In this document: positions 1 through 12,689 of the stretch, in pieces
Layout of the letters: each line of letters opens with the position of its first letter
Position numbering within the stretch: the stretch's first letter is position 1
Assembly (NCBI GenBank): GCA_031772625.1
Contig: CM062814.1
Span: 820,206,757 to 820,270,756 of the forward strand
Reading direction: 5' to 3'
Length of the DNA: 64,000 nucleotides
Source: Pinus tabuliformis
Taxonomy: Eukaryota > Streptophyta > Pinopsida > Pinales > Pinaceae
Notes under the pieces: model-generated
The model's database searches: none
What the model was told of the DNA's origin: nothing
What the model saw: the letters and a program-made list of their open reading frames with translations, nothing else
Position numbers and translations under genes: made by a program

Positions 1-3000
1 TTGATGCCTCTACCAAGTGAAGAGAAATTCATCCTATCAACTACACAAATATTTGAATTTGTTTGCAACAAACTTCAAATCTATATTCAATAGTTGACCA
101 CCAAAAAAACCCATTCCAAAGGGCCATTTTTGTGGATTTTTCATTTCGCAGACATAACACTCTTCATGGAAAATAATATGTGATATAAAGGCCCACAAAA
201 TATTATAGGCAAATACACAAATTAATAATATGTTTCAACTTTTATATTTGGCATTTAGTCTATTTGCAAAACTATAATCATCAAAAATATCCTTAGAACT
301 TCTTGACCAATCTAGGCACATGAAGCATGTGGATGTGCAGCCAAAGTGACAACAAAATCTGTGCAAAATGGAAAAAGCTGTCACTGATAAGAGTGATGCC
401 TTCTCCATAAAGGAAACCTATATTGTTATATCACTAGAGAAACTTAATGTTCTTGACAATAAAGTCATTGAATATATATGCATTCACTTAACTCCATAAT
501 TGTGGTTATATTCATGAAATCTTTCTTTGTCTGAAGTTTTCTTACATGTATGTCATCTTGGATGTCCTTAAAAGATAAAAACTATTACCATATTCTGAAA
601 TATGCTTTGAGCATCTAAAATTTGATAATGGCAACTACGATAACACGTCCAACACAACACAAAGTATTTGGACCTCTTGCAAACCAACCTAGAATGTCAT
701 AACTCTGAGCCATTAGCACAACATCAACAATAAAAGGTTAAAATAGTCCCATGTTCTCTTGAAGGTATTGTGGAAAATAATCATAATAACTTTTAAGGAA
801 CATGCTTGATGACTTGAATAATATCTGAAGTAAATGACCGATTTGCAGAAGGTGCAACTCTAGGTGTTTGATAGTGATAAACTGACAATTCTCTTCTGAA
901 CCCTATATCAGTTTGATGCACATAGAGAGATAATAAAGAGGCTTGTGGTAGTCTAATGAAATGGTTGACCATATAAAATCGCCATAGAGACTTATTATAT
1001 TGATTGATACAATTCTACTATTGCTTGAGGACCTACATTAGTCAATGAAAATGTTTTCATATATTTTATACATGTTCTATATTGTTCTAGGGGCATATTA
1101 ATGCTAATATATAAGTATTAGTTTTGTGTTTAAAAATTCCAATTGGATGTGTCAATAAGCTCGTAAATATTGATCATGATATGATAATATTTGATAATAT
1201 TTTATTTGATCTAAAAATAATATTCTTCTTTTAGATTCCTTAGTTGGTGATTAGTGACACTTGGTAATAAAATATTGGTTGCTATTTATTATATATCTAA
1301 ATGCCAACTAATTGAAATTGTGAAGATGAGATAGAACATTTCAGCTTGTGATTCAAACTAGAATTGCCTGTGTAGGTGAGCATATCTTTGCTTCTTTCAT
1401 TTGATATGATGTGATAGACAATCTGAGATAGAGTTAAAGGGAGGGGGGATGGGTGAGGGTGGTGGAGGAGGGAATTGACTAGTGTATAGGAATTGTATAA
1501 TTTCTAATGAATCACTAAGGAAAACATCTCCAAGCTAATTTAAAAGCAATGTAAAAACAATAAAGAAAAAAATGTAATATACTTTTGATGGTTATCACTA
1601 CTGTAAAATCCATTGTAATATATTTAAGCCTTAAGTATGTCATTTGGTATATAATCTCTCTCTCTCTCTCTCACTCTCTCTCTCAAATAGATACAATCCA
1701 TGTTATACTTGTTTCTTGCCTCTACAAAGTTCAAAAGAGAAGTATTGTTATCTGTCCCTTGTTGAAGTTTTGTTGGCCTTGCAACATTCTATTTGTTTAA
1801 ATTGGACAATGGTGAAAACTTGAAAAGAGGGTCAAATGAAGATATTGGAAGTAATTATTAGTCTAGGAAATCAGAAAAAATCATCATGGTATTTGAGCAA
1901 GGTTTAAGAGTAGCCTTTTAAGAAGATTTGTGGATCAATCTGAGAAGGAACAAAGACCTATTGAAGCCTCAAAATTTCAGGCCTGTCACAAGTCTGAGGT
2001 CAGTCTCAGCCCTCTCGAGGCCTCTTCTGTGGTTGTTTCAAAAGTTGAATTTCAACCTCTTTTTAAAGCCATTTTTCAATGATCCCCTTGAGCTTACATT
2101 CCTAAGCCAAAATCTGAAGGAGATCTCAACATTGTTTGTCATCTTCGTAGAATTTTGAAGGTATATCAGTCCTGTATAAAGTTGACCTTGAAATAGATCC
2201 TTAAGTCCACTTGTTGAGACGAAATGGACATTGAATGAACATGTTAGAGGTATATTAAGGATTTGAAGCAATTTTTTAATTTATTTATCACAATGTAAAG
2301 AGGCTGAGTTCCTCATCAAGTTTGGGGACCAAATCTCCCTTGTAAAGTCCAATTCATTTGCAGATCTAGTGTTGTCCTATCACTACTATAACATGCCAAG
2401 GATATTCATAAAGGAGCTCATTTACTGTAGGAAGACGTTGGATAAAGGGTTTTTGAAACAAGGCACATTAGAACTTGAAATGATATTTATTGCTTAATCA
2501 ATGGTTTCTGCTAATCATATTGTCGTAATTATCAACAATGATAGTAAGATAAATCTTTGATGTTCCTATGTACTGCTGAAGTATGTTTTGATCATTTCAA
2601 GTTGGTAATTTTATTGAACAATGATGCAAGTCACTACACAAAAATTACATGACCATATAAAGGCATCTATTGAGACCTGACAAATATGCCTTGAGTAAGA
2701 ATTTATACATATTATTGTTTAAAGGCATGATACGACATGCAATAGGGATGAACCAAGTGTAGGTTCCATACACTTGTACCCAAAAATGATTAGCATATTG
2801 AAGACATTGGATTGAAGTTTTGAACGAACATGTGTAGATATGAATTCAATAACAAAAGTGCTGTTGGAGAGATTTAAGCCTTTATGACTAAGGCTAGAGG
2901 GAGCTGAGAAGAAAGGCTTATTACCTTGACAATACAAACAATGATGCCTCAAAATTGGAATTTTTTTTCAAATATTTAACCTTTGAGAAGCTTCAAAACA

Positions 3001-6000
3001 ATGCTAAATTTGAGGCAGAACCTTGTTGAGACATAATACACTTGCCTTAAGTGTTATGGTAGGGAATTTTTAAGATTTGAAATTGAAAGGAAAAAAATTC
3101 ATGTTTGATATGCCATTCACAATCCCTGAAGTCAATTTTGTTGAAATTTTAAATTAAAAGGGAATTCATAAGTTTTTCTCATCAATTTCAGGACTAGAGT
3201 TGTCCTTGTAAAGATAAATTATTGCTGCTACAGTGATTTTGAGGAGGCCAAGTTACTTAATTTGGGAGGATCGAGGGTATTCATCCGAGATCTATCAAAT
3301 AGTTTATCCTAGTATGAGGACATAATTTGTTGATGACACTTCTATAAAGGATGTTTGGACTCTTTGAAGGTTGTTACTTGCCCAGAGTTGGTTGATGGTT
3401 CATGTTCTTTTGTAAAATGCTATAGAGGACATTGGAATGACTTACCTTCGTTGGAAATTTGTATTTATGTCTCGACCTTCTATATTTGTCCTTGATGATA
3501 GTCGAAGGCCATTGTTTCCTTATAGTACAAAAGTAGAATATAAGCATTACAAAGGCTATCATTGACCCTATTCAATTTTCTTGGACTGATATTGGTAGCG
3601 CGACTAAAATGTAAGAGTCTTGATTGATTGATATCATAATAAAACAGTCTTAGAAAAAGGCTGAATAATAGGACCAAGATGAGGGCTCATACTCAAACCT
3701 TGTTGTGTAGCTTCAAATAATGAAGTTGAAGTTTGAGACAAAATAAAAATTGTTGCCTTGCATTATAATGTTATGACTATGATTGTATTGGTTGAGATAT
3801 GTTGATGATGCCATTACTCTCAATGCTATAACTAGAACAAATTGAGCCAAAGAAATGGTTTCTTCATCTATAAAGTATCAAATTCTAGATTCTTAGGTGG
3901 TCTATGATTTTAATGGGTTCAAAATGATATGATGGCATCCTATATTAAGGAACAATGGTTGGTTCCATGACTATTAAAGGATGATTTTCACATGAAAAGT
4001 TTTTTTTGGTGTAAATAAAAATTTGGAAATCCCAGGATTTGTAAACACTAGAAGACTTGAAGTCTTGAAATCCCTAGGGTTTGTGGATAAAACCCTAGAG
4101 CTGTACCTAGATAAAAATGTTTTTGTTGGAAGAAGAAACCCTAGATCATTCAAGGAAGGAAAGTAATTGATGATGAAGTCAAAGGTGAAGAGGTTTTGCA
4201 GATGGATGACTTCTACAAGATGGAAAGAATCGAGAGGGAGCTGGAAAATTCCCCTCAATCCTCAATAGATAAGTACCTCATATCTCTCTTCCTTGATTAT
4301 TATTGTTATTGTTTTTACTATTAGTTAGCCTCTTGTCTTTGTTTCTTTTGCTGGCTTGTAATTGTTCTTCCATGACTACCTAGTAAGGATTGCAAATACT
4401 TTGTGAAGGTTGCTTAGGCTCTGGTAGCAGAGGGAAGTATTGGAAGAATGAAGCCAAGTGTGTGACAAGAGGATTGTCCCTAAAATGGTTCATGTTCAAG
4501 AAGAAGAAATTGTATTGATATCTAGAATCAACCCAAAATGGCTCCTAATTTAGAGGGAGCAAGCATGCAAACAAGTTTAAAGGATGTCATTATGTCGAGT
4601 TATGTGGATTTACAAGATCAAGCATTTGATGGCATCATATAGTGAGGATTATTCTAGGAAGAGGAAGAGGACTAAAATCTAGTTGACAGACTAAAGAAAT
4701 ATTTGTACGGACCTCAAACATGACGTTCTCAAAGTAATGGATATCTGATGAGTCTTGGTTGATCTTGTTAGCATATGATTTTTTTTTTTTGATGAGAGTA
4801 AAAGGACTCATGTTTCAGAGAAAGAAATAGTGGAAGGAAGATTTTCTTCTAGGGACAGCCATGACAAAGGGAGTTTATCTCTAAGTTCAAGATGAAGGAT
4901 CTTGGTTGGGACTAGAAGTGTAGCAAAAGACATATGAGATATTCCTTGGTAGAAATGATGGTATATTGTTATGATCCTTTAAAGATTTGGGATGATAGGA
5001 AACAAGTCCATGACCATTTCCATAGTATCCAATCTGATGAAGTTGAGTGGCAGAGGGAGCAACCTGGATTCTCTCAATAGGATTTGTTTCGGCATTAGAA
5101 TGACTAGAAAGTAACTGTGGTGATGGATTCAATCTAGTTAGCTTATGGTCGAACCAAGACATGTGCCACAACATTTGTTGAGGTAACAATATTGTACTAT
5201 TGGTTGAGATATTGTTCATATGATAAAGTACAACTGCTGGGATATACAAATTCAGATTCGTCAGAATGTGTTGTAGTTTATTTTGCAAATTGTGAAGCAG
5301 GGTAGTTGTGGGATTATTTGATCAAGTGCAGGAGACAACTGTGATGACAACTCATAACACGTGGTACAAATGGAGCAGTGAGACTCCTGTATATTTCTAC
5401 AATTGAGATGGTTGCTAACATGTCCCTGGATGAAGTTGGTGTACTTCTAGGACCGACTTAGAGTGATTGAGAATGCTTCCCTTGATTGAAGGGTGTGTTG
5501 ATGATATAACATCTTTGGGCCAGAATCTCTCTTAGGTCATTGGGTTTGAAATTCATTCTCTCCATTTGAGCATCCAATTTAGATCATCCAAGGCAAAAAT
5601 TTGAATCACTTCTATTCACATGTGAGATACAAGAGAAGGATGAAGCCGAGGAAGAAAAGAAGGATAAAATTTGAGGCGTACCTAATTCTCTAAGGAAGGC
5701 CAAATTTCTAAGGCACGAAAAACCGAAATTTGACTAGGTTTGACCTAGGTTTGGTTACTAGTTCATTTGAGTCGTTTATACTAGAAAATTTGGATTGTAT
5801 TCTATATTCAAATGGACAAATTTCTCTAAGAAAAGGTTGTTGGGTTTTCCCCTAGTTTGGAGTTTTCCTAGGATAAATTCTGTGTCTCTTTTGTTTGGCT
5901 GTCTCTTTATGATCCTATTGGTTTTATTATTTATAGTTGATGATTTTCTATGCATAATTACTTAATAATGAATGTGACGCAAGACAAATTAATGATGGAG

Positions 6001-6077
6001 ATATTGGAAGTAATTAGTATTAGTTTAGGAAATCATTAAAACTTGAAAACTTGAAAAGAGGGTGAAATGAAGTTTGG
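1..6077. other. anonymous decayed repeat-like DNA, no recognised gene
   Basis: I find no open frame here that matches a family I recognise; the ORFs present are short and lack domain signatures. The only element-like signal is TGGTAGCAGAGG at 4422-4433, which resembles an initiator-Met-tRNA primer binding site and may mark the 3' edge of an old LTR, but I cannot find its partner LTR. A pair of short repeats (1815-1875 and 5998-6072) share two motifs in swapped order. The stretch is best read as old transposon debris. Confidence 0.5.
1654..1684. repeat. (CT)n microsatellite
   Basis: An almost pure CT dinucleotide run with one interruption (a CA step). Confidence 0.9.
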
Positions 6078-7744
6078 TTTTTTAGGAGAAGATTTTCGGG
6101 TAGATGAGAAAAAAGTCCACTTTTATACAATTGGCGATGTTTCACCTAACAACAAAGAAAATAAACAAAATATTCTGCAAAACCCTTTATCTTTAGCAAT
6201 ATCTTCAGATCTGCAAAAATGTTAGAAACCCTGCAAAAGCACCTGCAAATACTGAAAAACATACACTAAAAACAAAGATAATGAATCCAATGGAAAGAAC
6301 TTAATATTCTTATTATTATTGAAGAAAACAATCTTGGTGGAGTAGAACATAGACACAAGTCTGTAATGTCCTCCTCCGTGCGATGGGTCCTTTTGATTCC
6401 ATACGCTTCTTGTGGTTGCTTCATCTCTCTCTTCCTGGTCACAATGGGCAAGACATAGAATTATGGTAGAACTCAATGTGAAGAGCTCGTGAGTGATGAG
6501 AACAAAATGACGACGACGATTATGATAATGATAATGCATAGAGAGCGAGGGAAAAACCTCTCTATTTATAATAAAATGCAAAGATGGATCTAGATCTAGT
6601 TAGATAATAAAATATTATTAGACCAAATCAAGATCTAACCATTAGGAGTATTTTATTGTATTTTAGAGAGGAAAATATTAATTAAATGGTAAAAAATATT
6701 TATTTAGTGAACTAACTCAAAAAAATTATTAATTGAGTTAATTAAGAAAAATGGCTAACTAATTAATAAACAAAACTGATTTATTAAGTACTTTAAGGAG
6801 ATATGGTCAAGGTGAGTTAGAAATAATTACTAAATAATGATTTAATAATTATTTCATGGGAGGAATGTGTGATGATTAAGGAATAATGATTTAATTAATT
6901 ATTTGTGGGTAATGTGGTTAGAAATAATTAAGAAACATTAGAGGAAATTTCAGCCTAAAAGTGGCCTCATAAGGAAAAATAATAAAATAATAGTTAAAAT
7001 AATAAAATAAGAGTTATGAATTTTGGAGGGAAAAGAAGAAAACTATTTTTTTAATTGTATTTTTTACTTATATCCTTATAGGTTTACTCAAATTTCAAGT
7101 GTATACACTTGTTGGATGCATAATTAAATTCCACATCCAACGAGTACCCATTATGCATACTTTTGAGAAGACTTACATTGATAAAAATTGAAGATACATT
7201 AAAAAAGCGTGTTGAACACACTTTTTTTAATGTATCTTCAATTTTTATCAATGTGGGCCTTCTCAAAAGTATGTATAATGGGTGCTCATTGGATGTGGAA
7301 TTTAATTCTGCATCCAATTAGTGTCTACAATTGTAATTTGAGTAAACACATAAGGAGATATACCAAAAATACAATTAAAAAAATTGTTTTTCTTCTTTTC
7401 CCTCCAAAATATTTACATGTACCTCTTTTTAAATTTAATCAATTTTGATTGGTTTACTTATTATGACGTGGAAATTACTTGAAATTTTCATGGGCACTTT
7501 TAAGATGAAATTTCCTCTAATGTAGTGATTTAATAATTATTTCAATGGAATAATAAATAAAGAGTGATTTATTTAATTATTCTTATGGGTTTTTAGGTTA
7601 TTTTTAGAAATAATTAGGAAAATGGTTCTATAAATTATTTCCTAAGGTGAAAGTGGGTTTTAATGTGTAAAAACCCATATTACATGGTGTATCTTGACCA
7701 TCCTAGTGGCAAATGGCTAGGTGATCACTTTTTAGGTGATAATG
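6078..7744 (-). repeat. 3' LTR of decayed Tat-like element, carrying a MITE
   Basis: This aligns along its length with 15891-17201: both share the segment running from a TTTTTTAGGA start through the blocks around 6120-6540 and 16130-16340, and both end near CTTTTTAGGTGATAA. A TATA-like motif on the minus strand (plus-strand TATTTATAATA, 6563-6573) matches the one at 16370. Removing the MITE at 6935-7523 leaves about 1,080 bp, equal to the right LTR once its SINE is removed. The exact outer boundary at 6078 is approximate, because terminal bases have decayed and I see no clear target duplication. Confidence 0.8.
6935..7523. mobile_element. foldback MITE, 589 bp, long inverted repeats
   Basis: The segment is a long imperfect palindrome: it begins ACATTAGAGGAAATTTC and ends with the exact reverse complement. 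The inner arms (about 7018-7205 and 7215-7412) pair over nearly 190 bases with few mismatches. There is no coding capacity. The paired LTR at 15891-17201 lacks it and shows an approximate empty site, which sets the boundaries. No target duplication is evident after decay, so the parent transposase family cannot be assigned. Confidence 0.9.
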
Positions 7745-10222
7745 ATTGCCCCTCAATGTTTGAGTGTTAGGAGCACATTGTATGACTGAAATACATTGTA
7801 GGTTCAATTTCACGATACACAGCAGGGGGAGTCATAATGGGGAGAGAGAGAGAGAGAGAGAGCGAGCCTATGCAACATAGGGAAGGACTGTAACTGGAGG
7901 AAGCGAGACATACTTGTTATAGAGAAGTCCCCTTTATGGCATATACATGACCTCAATGAGGTGGGGGAGGCATACCCATACCCGCCGAGATAACTCAATA
8001 CAAAGAATAATGGTGCACCAAACAATGTGGGTCTAAGTAAAATAATGCATGATACATGGTGTGCTGGCATCAATGGGCTAGATAAAAATACAATGATACA
8101 AAAGAGTCTCATATACATATGTGCTTGGAAGACAAAGGTGAGGACTAATATAATGAATATTGCTGTACTGAGTACATAGGAATGAATGCCCCGAAGCTGA
8201 TGTGAGGGGTAGACCACAACCAAAGAAGCCCCGCTGAATAGGAAAGGGCTATGAAGATATGAATGAGCCAACTGAAGGAGGGGCTCATGTGGTGGGCTTT
8301 GCGATTGACTGAAACCGAGCTAGTCAAATTTACTGAATTGTATCTGAGGCTGGATCAGGAACCATTGAGGATCAGGTATGTGGGTGGCTAATTGAAGGGA
8401 TAACTCCTCATAAGGACTAGAAAATCTCACACACACTCGGTAAATGTTAGGACAATCTCCTTATGCATTGGACCATCAAGTGTACAAGTCTCGATCGTGC
8501 GATAATGAGCTAGAGTTGAGCACACAAGAAACAACCAAGTCAAAGGGAAATAACGGTTCCCTTTGCTTGACTTGGGGCACCCAATAAAGAAATAGCTCGA
8601 TCCAAGGTACACCTCCCTCTATACCGCTCTCCTACAATAAATGTGTTGAAGTCAACATGGGACGACCTGCTAGAGCTGAGGTAATAATGAGTCCTCAATA
8701 AGGGCATGAGGAACATAGCAATGTGATTGATAGATAATGACATCAGGGAGGATAATAGAGAATGGGGGAATGTTGGGCTTACGACTTCCCTTTTTAGAGC
8801 ATAATATGCAAGGTTAACCTGGTAACGACTGACATGATTTCAGAGGAGATGCTCAATTACTCATACAAAGGCTTTTCAACATGATATATGGAGGTCAAAT
8901 ATGGGAAATACAGGATGAATGCGACACACATAGAGGATGCTATACTATAACAAGACTCAATGGGTTATGAATAGAATCCATGGGATAGAAGGGTGACTCA
9001 TCTTTGATGCTATGAACAAGGGTGACTCAATGATGCTGCCACAAGGGAGGGGCCCAAAGGTGACCAAAAAAACTTGAGTAAATAGTGGGTACTCACAATG
9101 AAACTTGACACATAAGTCGAAAGATGAAAAGATAAAGTGGTTCCATAGTACAAGCTACAAATATGAAGAGATTCAATTTTAATAGGCGGTAAAGTGAGAC
9201 CTCATGGAAAAATTGGCTTTCAAGTGAAGTTTCAAATAACCAAAAAAGAAGAGAGACCCATTGTAGAGCTCAGTGAGAGCTTTCCAGTGGTGCATATGGT
9301 TCCTTAAATCAAGCTACAATGAACTTGTAATGGCCAAGGGAAAAAAATAGGGTTTTCCTACAAAAGGGCTTCTTGCCTCAATTCAAATTCATTTGTGCAT
9401 TGTGTTGTTGGTGAATTTGGAGAGGAGGAAAGAGCCCTAAAACTTGGTGAGCTTGTAGGAGACAAAGTGACTAGTGGATTGTGGATTTGTGATGTTCATG
9501 TTGGTGGCCTTACTTGTCTAGAAATGGCCTTGATGCTTCTTGGAAGGATGGTTCTTGGTGAAGAATCAAGGTAAGAATACAAGAATGAACTACTAGAGAA
9601 GGTCTAGGATAATCCCTACCCACACAGTCAAACATGGGGAACCGGGTGGTAAATGTGGCATCACATAGAGTAGAATGTTTGAAGATATGGTATCAATTAG
9701 CTATGATATGAAATGTGTAGATGGTTCGTGAGAGAGACTGGTAGGAAAAACTCTCCAAGGAATGAAAGGATAATCGAACATACCTAGATCGTTGGGGTCT
9801 AGGCCGAGATTGATGTTAATTAAGTATTAAGATGGCCAGGGGGCCATCATAAAATGGCTAGGGGGCCATCATGCCCCCTAGCATATGATAATGTGGGGGA
9901 TTTGATCAAGTGTGCAAAGGTGGGAATGATGCCCCCAAATGGATGTGGATGTAGCATGTTATGAACATGCTAGATGTATTTAGAATAATGGATTTCAAAC
10001 ACTTGTATGGATGTACATAATATGATTATGCACTTTGGTGTGTCATCACCATTTATTATTGTGATTTTCTTCTTATGGGAACAATGGGTGGATGCAATAG
10101 GAGAAAACCAATGGTGGAATTCTAATCTCATTGGACACTACATATATGAGTCAAATGGATTGGATTTCTAGGTTCACATACATGGTGTCACTAAACCAAA
10201 GAGTGGCTTCAAATATAATGAA
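7745..10222. other. non-coding 3' interior of decayed Tat-like element
   Basis: Lying between the 3' LTR and the last gag/protease-side ORF, this is where RT, RNase H and integrase would sit, but none of their motifs is found in any frame. It holds a GA dinucleotide run (about 7841-7862) and a short repeated palindromic motif, GGGGGCCATCAT, near 9831-9880. The minus-strand ORF at 7810-8271 is rich in hydrophobic residues but matches nothing I know. Confidence 0.5.
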
Positions 10223-10711
10223 CTAATGCTCACCTAGACGATACTGAGGTTGAACGACAACAATGTCTATGGGACCGAGTTGTTGAGGTAAGATGTATGA
10301 ATGATTAAGTGGATCATCCCCAAGGCAATCTAAAGTGTTATGGGACTCTAGAATTTCTTCGAGGTGGGGAAGAATACTGGTAATAATGTTGACACTACTA
10401 GATGCACTATGAGGGTTGGGGATAATTGCTTCTCTTGGACTCTCGAAAATGGATGCTCCTTTAACCAAACATTGTGTGGTAATGAGATGACCAAAAGGTG
10501 GATGTGGTTCCAATTCCTGGGTTCGAAGTAAGGGGTTATTGAACCAATCGTCATCATGGGAGACATGGTTCACATACAAAACATCTTCTATAGGAGACAA
10601 ATGACTAGTGGATTCAAGGTCCACTGATGTTGAGAACAAAGCAACTTTAAAAGGTGAACCTAAAGATGCACGCTTAGACACTTCTAAGGAGTCTAAATAT
10701 GTTGATACCAT
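10223..10711 (-). pseudogene. acidic linker ORF downstream of protease remnant
   Basis: A 162-residue open frame continues the coding direction of the protease remnant at 11694-12263. It is acidic and Ser/Pro/His-rich, with no domain I recognise. In the complete Tat element the protease is likewise followed by a long acidic Ser-rich stretch before RT, so a position-equivalent linker is plausible. Sequence similarity is not convincing by eye. Confidence 0.4.
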
Positions 10712-10889
10712 GGATTATGACATGTAAAGAATGGGAACTGAGTTGTCTGTCATTTATACATCAAGAGGCGGAATCATGATAATGGGTTGAGTTTCTCCCT
10801 GCGCTGGTGAGGAATTAGTACTAGGATCTGTAGATAAAGAAGGAGAATGCTAACTACAAGTGACATCCATCTCACAAAGAATTGTGAGG

Positions 10890-11319
10890 GCATAAAAAAG
10901 TAGTAGAGATGAGGACAATTATGAGAATAATGTCCATACATATCACACCTAGTGCAAGGGTGATTTGTGCATAAAGACTTGCTATTCTTGGATGATTAAG
11001 GTAAAGTGACTTGCACCTCAGGGACATCTCGGTCTAGCTGAATTTCATCTATAGAAATCACGCTCTTTATATGGGGAAGATTAGGAAAATTGTTAGTGGC
11101 ATGGCCATGAACATTGCACAAAGCACATGGAGGAGTAGGCTTAGGTGTGGAAAGTTGAGTGACCTTCACTTGAATTGCCTTATCCTTTCCCCCTTTTTTG
11201 CGGCCTTTACCCACCACACTAGGTGCTTTTGCAACATGAGTGGATTCCTGTTGAGGTTGCGATGGAATTGAAGTAGTGGTAGGGGTAGTGGGAACTAGTT
11301 GTATCAATGTCAAATCCAC
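10890..11319 (-). pseudogene. gag-like fragment with two zinc knuckles
   Basis: The minus strand encodes a basic, Lys/Gly-rich tract (GKGRKKGGKDK) followed by a knuckle-like CALCNVHGHATNNF (C-X2-C-X4-H-X4-F, last Cys lost). A stop and about 100 bases later comes a complete CCHC knuckle, CTRCDMYGHYSHNC, at about 10900-10945. Zinc knuckles bind RNA in Gag nucleocapsid regions. Finding them downstream of the protease remnant (11694-12263) and in addition to the knuckle near 12750 means either a second gag fragment was inserted or duplicated here, or two related elements are fused. Confidence 0.6.
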
Positions 11320-11693
11320 ATAAGGTTTGAGCTAGTTAGGAAGAGCGTTTGCAAAAGGATCAATATACCAAACTAGAATCCCCAAAGTAAAGTCATGTAA
11401 ACTCAACATAGCCATCATAGGGGTGGAGACTATTCCAGGTGGTGGGAACAAGAAAGGAATTTGGCCAAATGGATGATGTTCAGGAGAAACTCCTCCTAAG
11501 GCACCAACTGAGTTTGAAGCAGCTAGTTGTTATTGAGCTAGATGCTGGGAAGACATACCATATTGCTTTTTGGCAGCCTGTGATGCTTGGAGCATGCAAA
11601 TACTAAAGAGATAGGCTTAGTTGGAACCAGGCAGTGGGCCATAATAAGCCCCAAGTAACAAGGAATCTTATAGACGCCTGGGATAATTTCGGT

Positions 11694-12263
11694 CTAGGAA
11701 GGCATGGAATTGTTGCTTTCCATCGAAGAGATGACATACTGAGGCAATGTTTGAGATTGAGGATCATCACAAGTCAATTGATCGATGCTGAATATCTTCT
11801 CGTTATGAGGGAATCTCATGGTATGAAAGGTAAAATATGCAACCACTTTCATAGCATACATGAAACTACGACCAAGCAAGAGGTTATAATCGAGAGGTGC
11901 ATTAATGAATTCAACTTCAATCATGACCTTCTTCCTAGAAATGGCGATAAGACAATTTTGATATAAACTGATGGGTTCTGAGGGGTGACCATCATATGCA
12001 TGAATGGTCATAGTTGATGGTGAAATTTTAGGGGAACCAAGTTTCTTCCAGACATTAGCAGACATAACACAAGTGGATTCACCTTCGATGATGATACACC
12101 GTTGGACACCAACATTATTAATGGAGACAAGTATTTGAAATGAAGTATAGGGAGGAAAAAGAGGATGATCTGATTTTTCAACATCGAAGATGATCATGTG
12201 ATCATATGAAGGCTCCACAACACCTAAAGAATATAGTAGAGTTTTTTGTTGATATGGGCACAT
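11694..12263 (-). pseudogene. Tat-type retroviral-like aspartic protease, decayed
   Basis: A 189-residue open frame aligns by eye with the protease of the complete element downstream in this window (within 55294-57432). Shared blocks include the segment before the active site, the STCxM that follows it, WKKLGSP, the NAPLDYNLLLGRSF block (DAPLDYNLLLGRSW in the other copy) and the FPHNxKI...IDQ end. The active-site region reads IIEGES where the other copy has VIDEGAS, so the catalytic Asp is missing. The protease would have cut the Gag-Pol polyprotein. Flanking stops and the lost Asp make it a pseudogene. Confidence 0.8.
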
Positions 12264-12689
12264 CTAGAGAACTTCTAATGTTGACATGGTGACAAGAGAC
12301 TACACTTAATCATCTACTATGCTATAGGTGTGGGAATCTCGGGAATTTGCAACGTTTAGACATAACAAACCTTTGGCGATCCTAGATGGAGCCTCAACCT
12401 TAGGTGGAGGGATCTGTAAGGTATCGTTGGGTGACGAAAGAGGCTCTATGGAGATGTTATATTGTGCATTGGTGGCTGAGATCATGTTTGGAGATTGACT
12501 TCTATAGAATTCATCATCAGAATTTGGTAAGACCCATTCCCTAGTTGATGAGAGGGGGGAAGTGAAGGATTTTGGCCATCTTTGGCATCCACCGATCCTT
12601 AGTGAGGGAAGGGGTTCATAAGAACTGCCACTGCATAGAAGGAAGAGAAGATGGAGCCATAAGTTCTTTCCCTCTAGAAGCAACTTCTT

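Noticed and set aside
2632..2650. CACTACACAAAAATT as the end of a CACTA element
   Set aside because: No inverted partner, no transposase nearby and no target duplication; chance match to a short motif.
4887..5288. 133-codon minus-strand ORF
   Set aside because: No recognisable family, no neighbours of the same type, and composition like the surrounding decayed DNA.
3799..5520. TGTTGATGAT at 3799 and 5511 as starts of an LTR pair
   Set aside because: The sequences diverge completely after about ten bases.
7810..8271. 153-codon minus-strand ORF rich in hydrophobic residues
   Set aside because: No domain, overlaps a GA microsatellite, and lies in the non-coding part of a decayed element.
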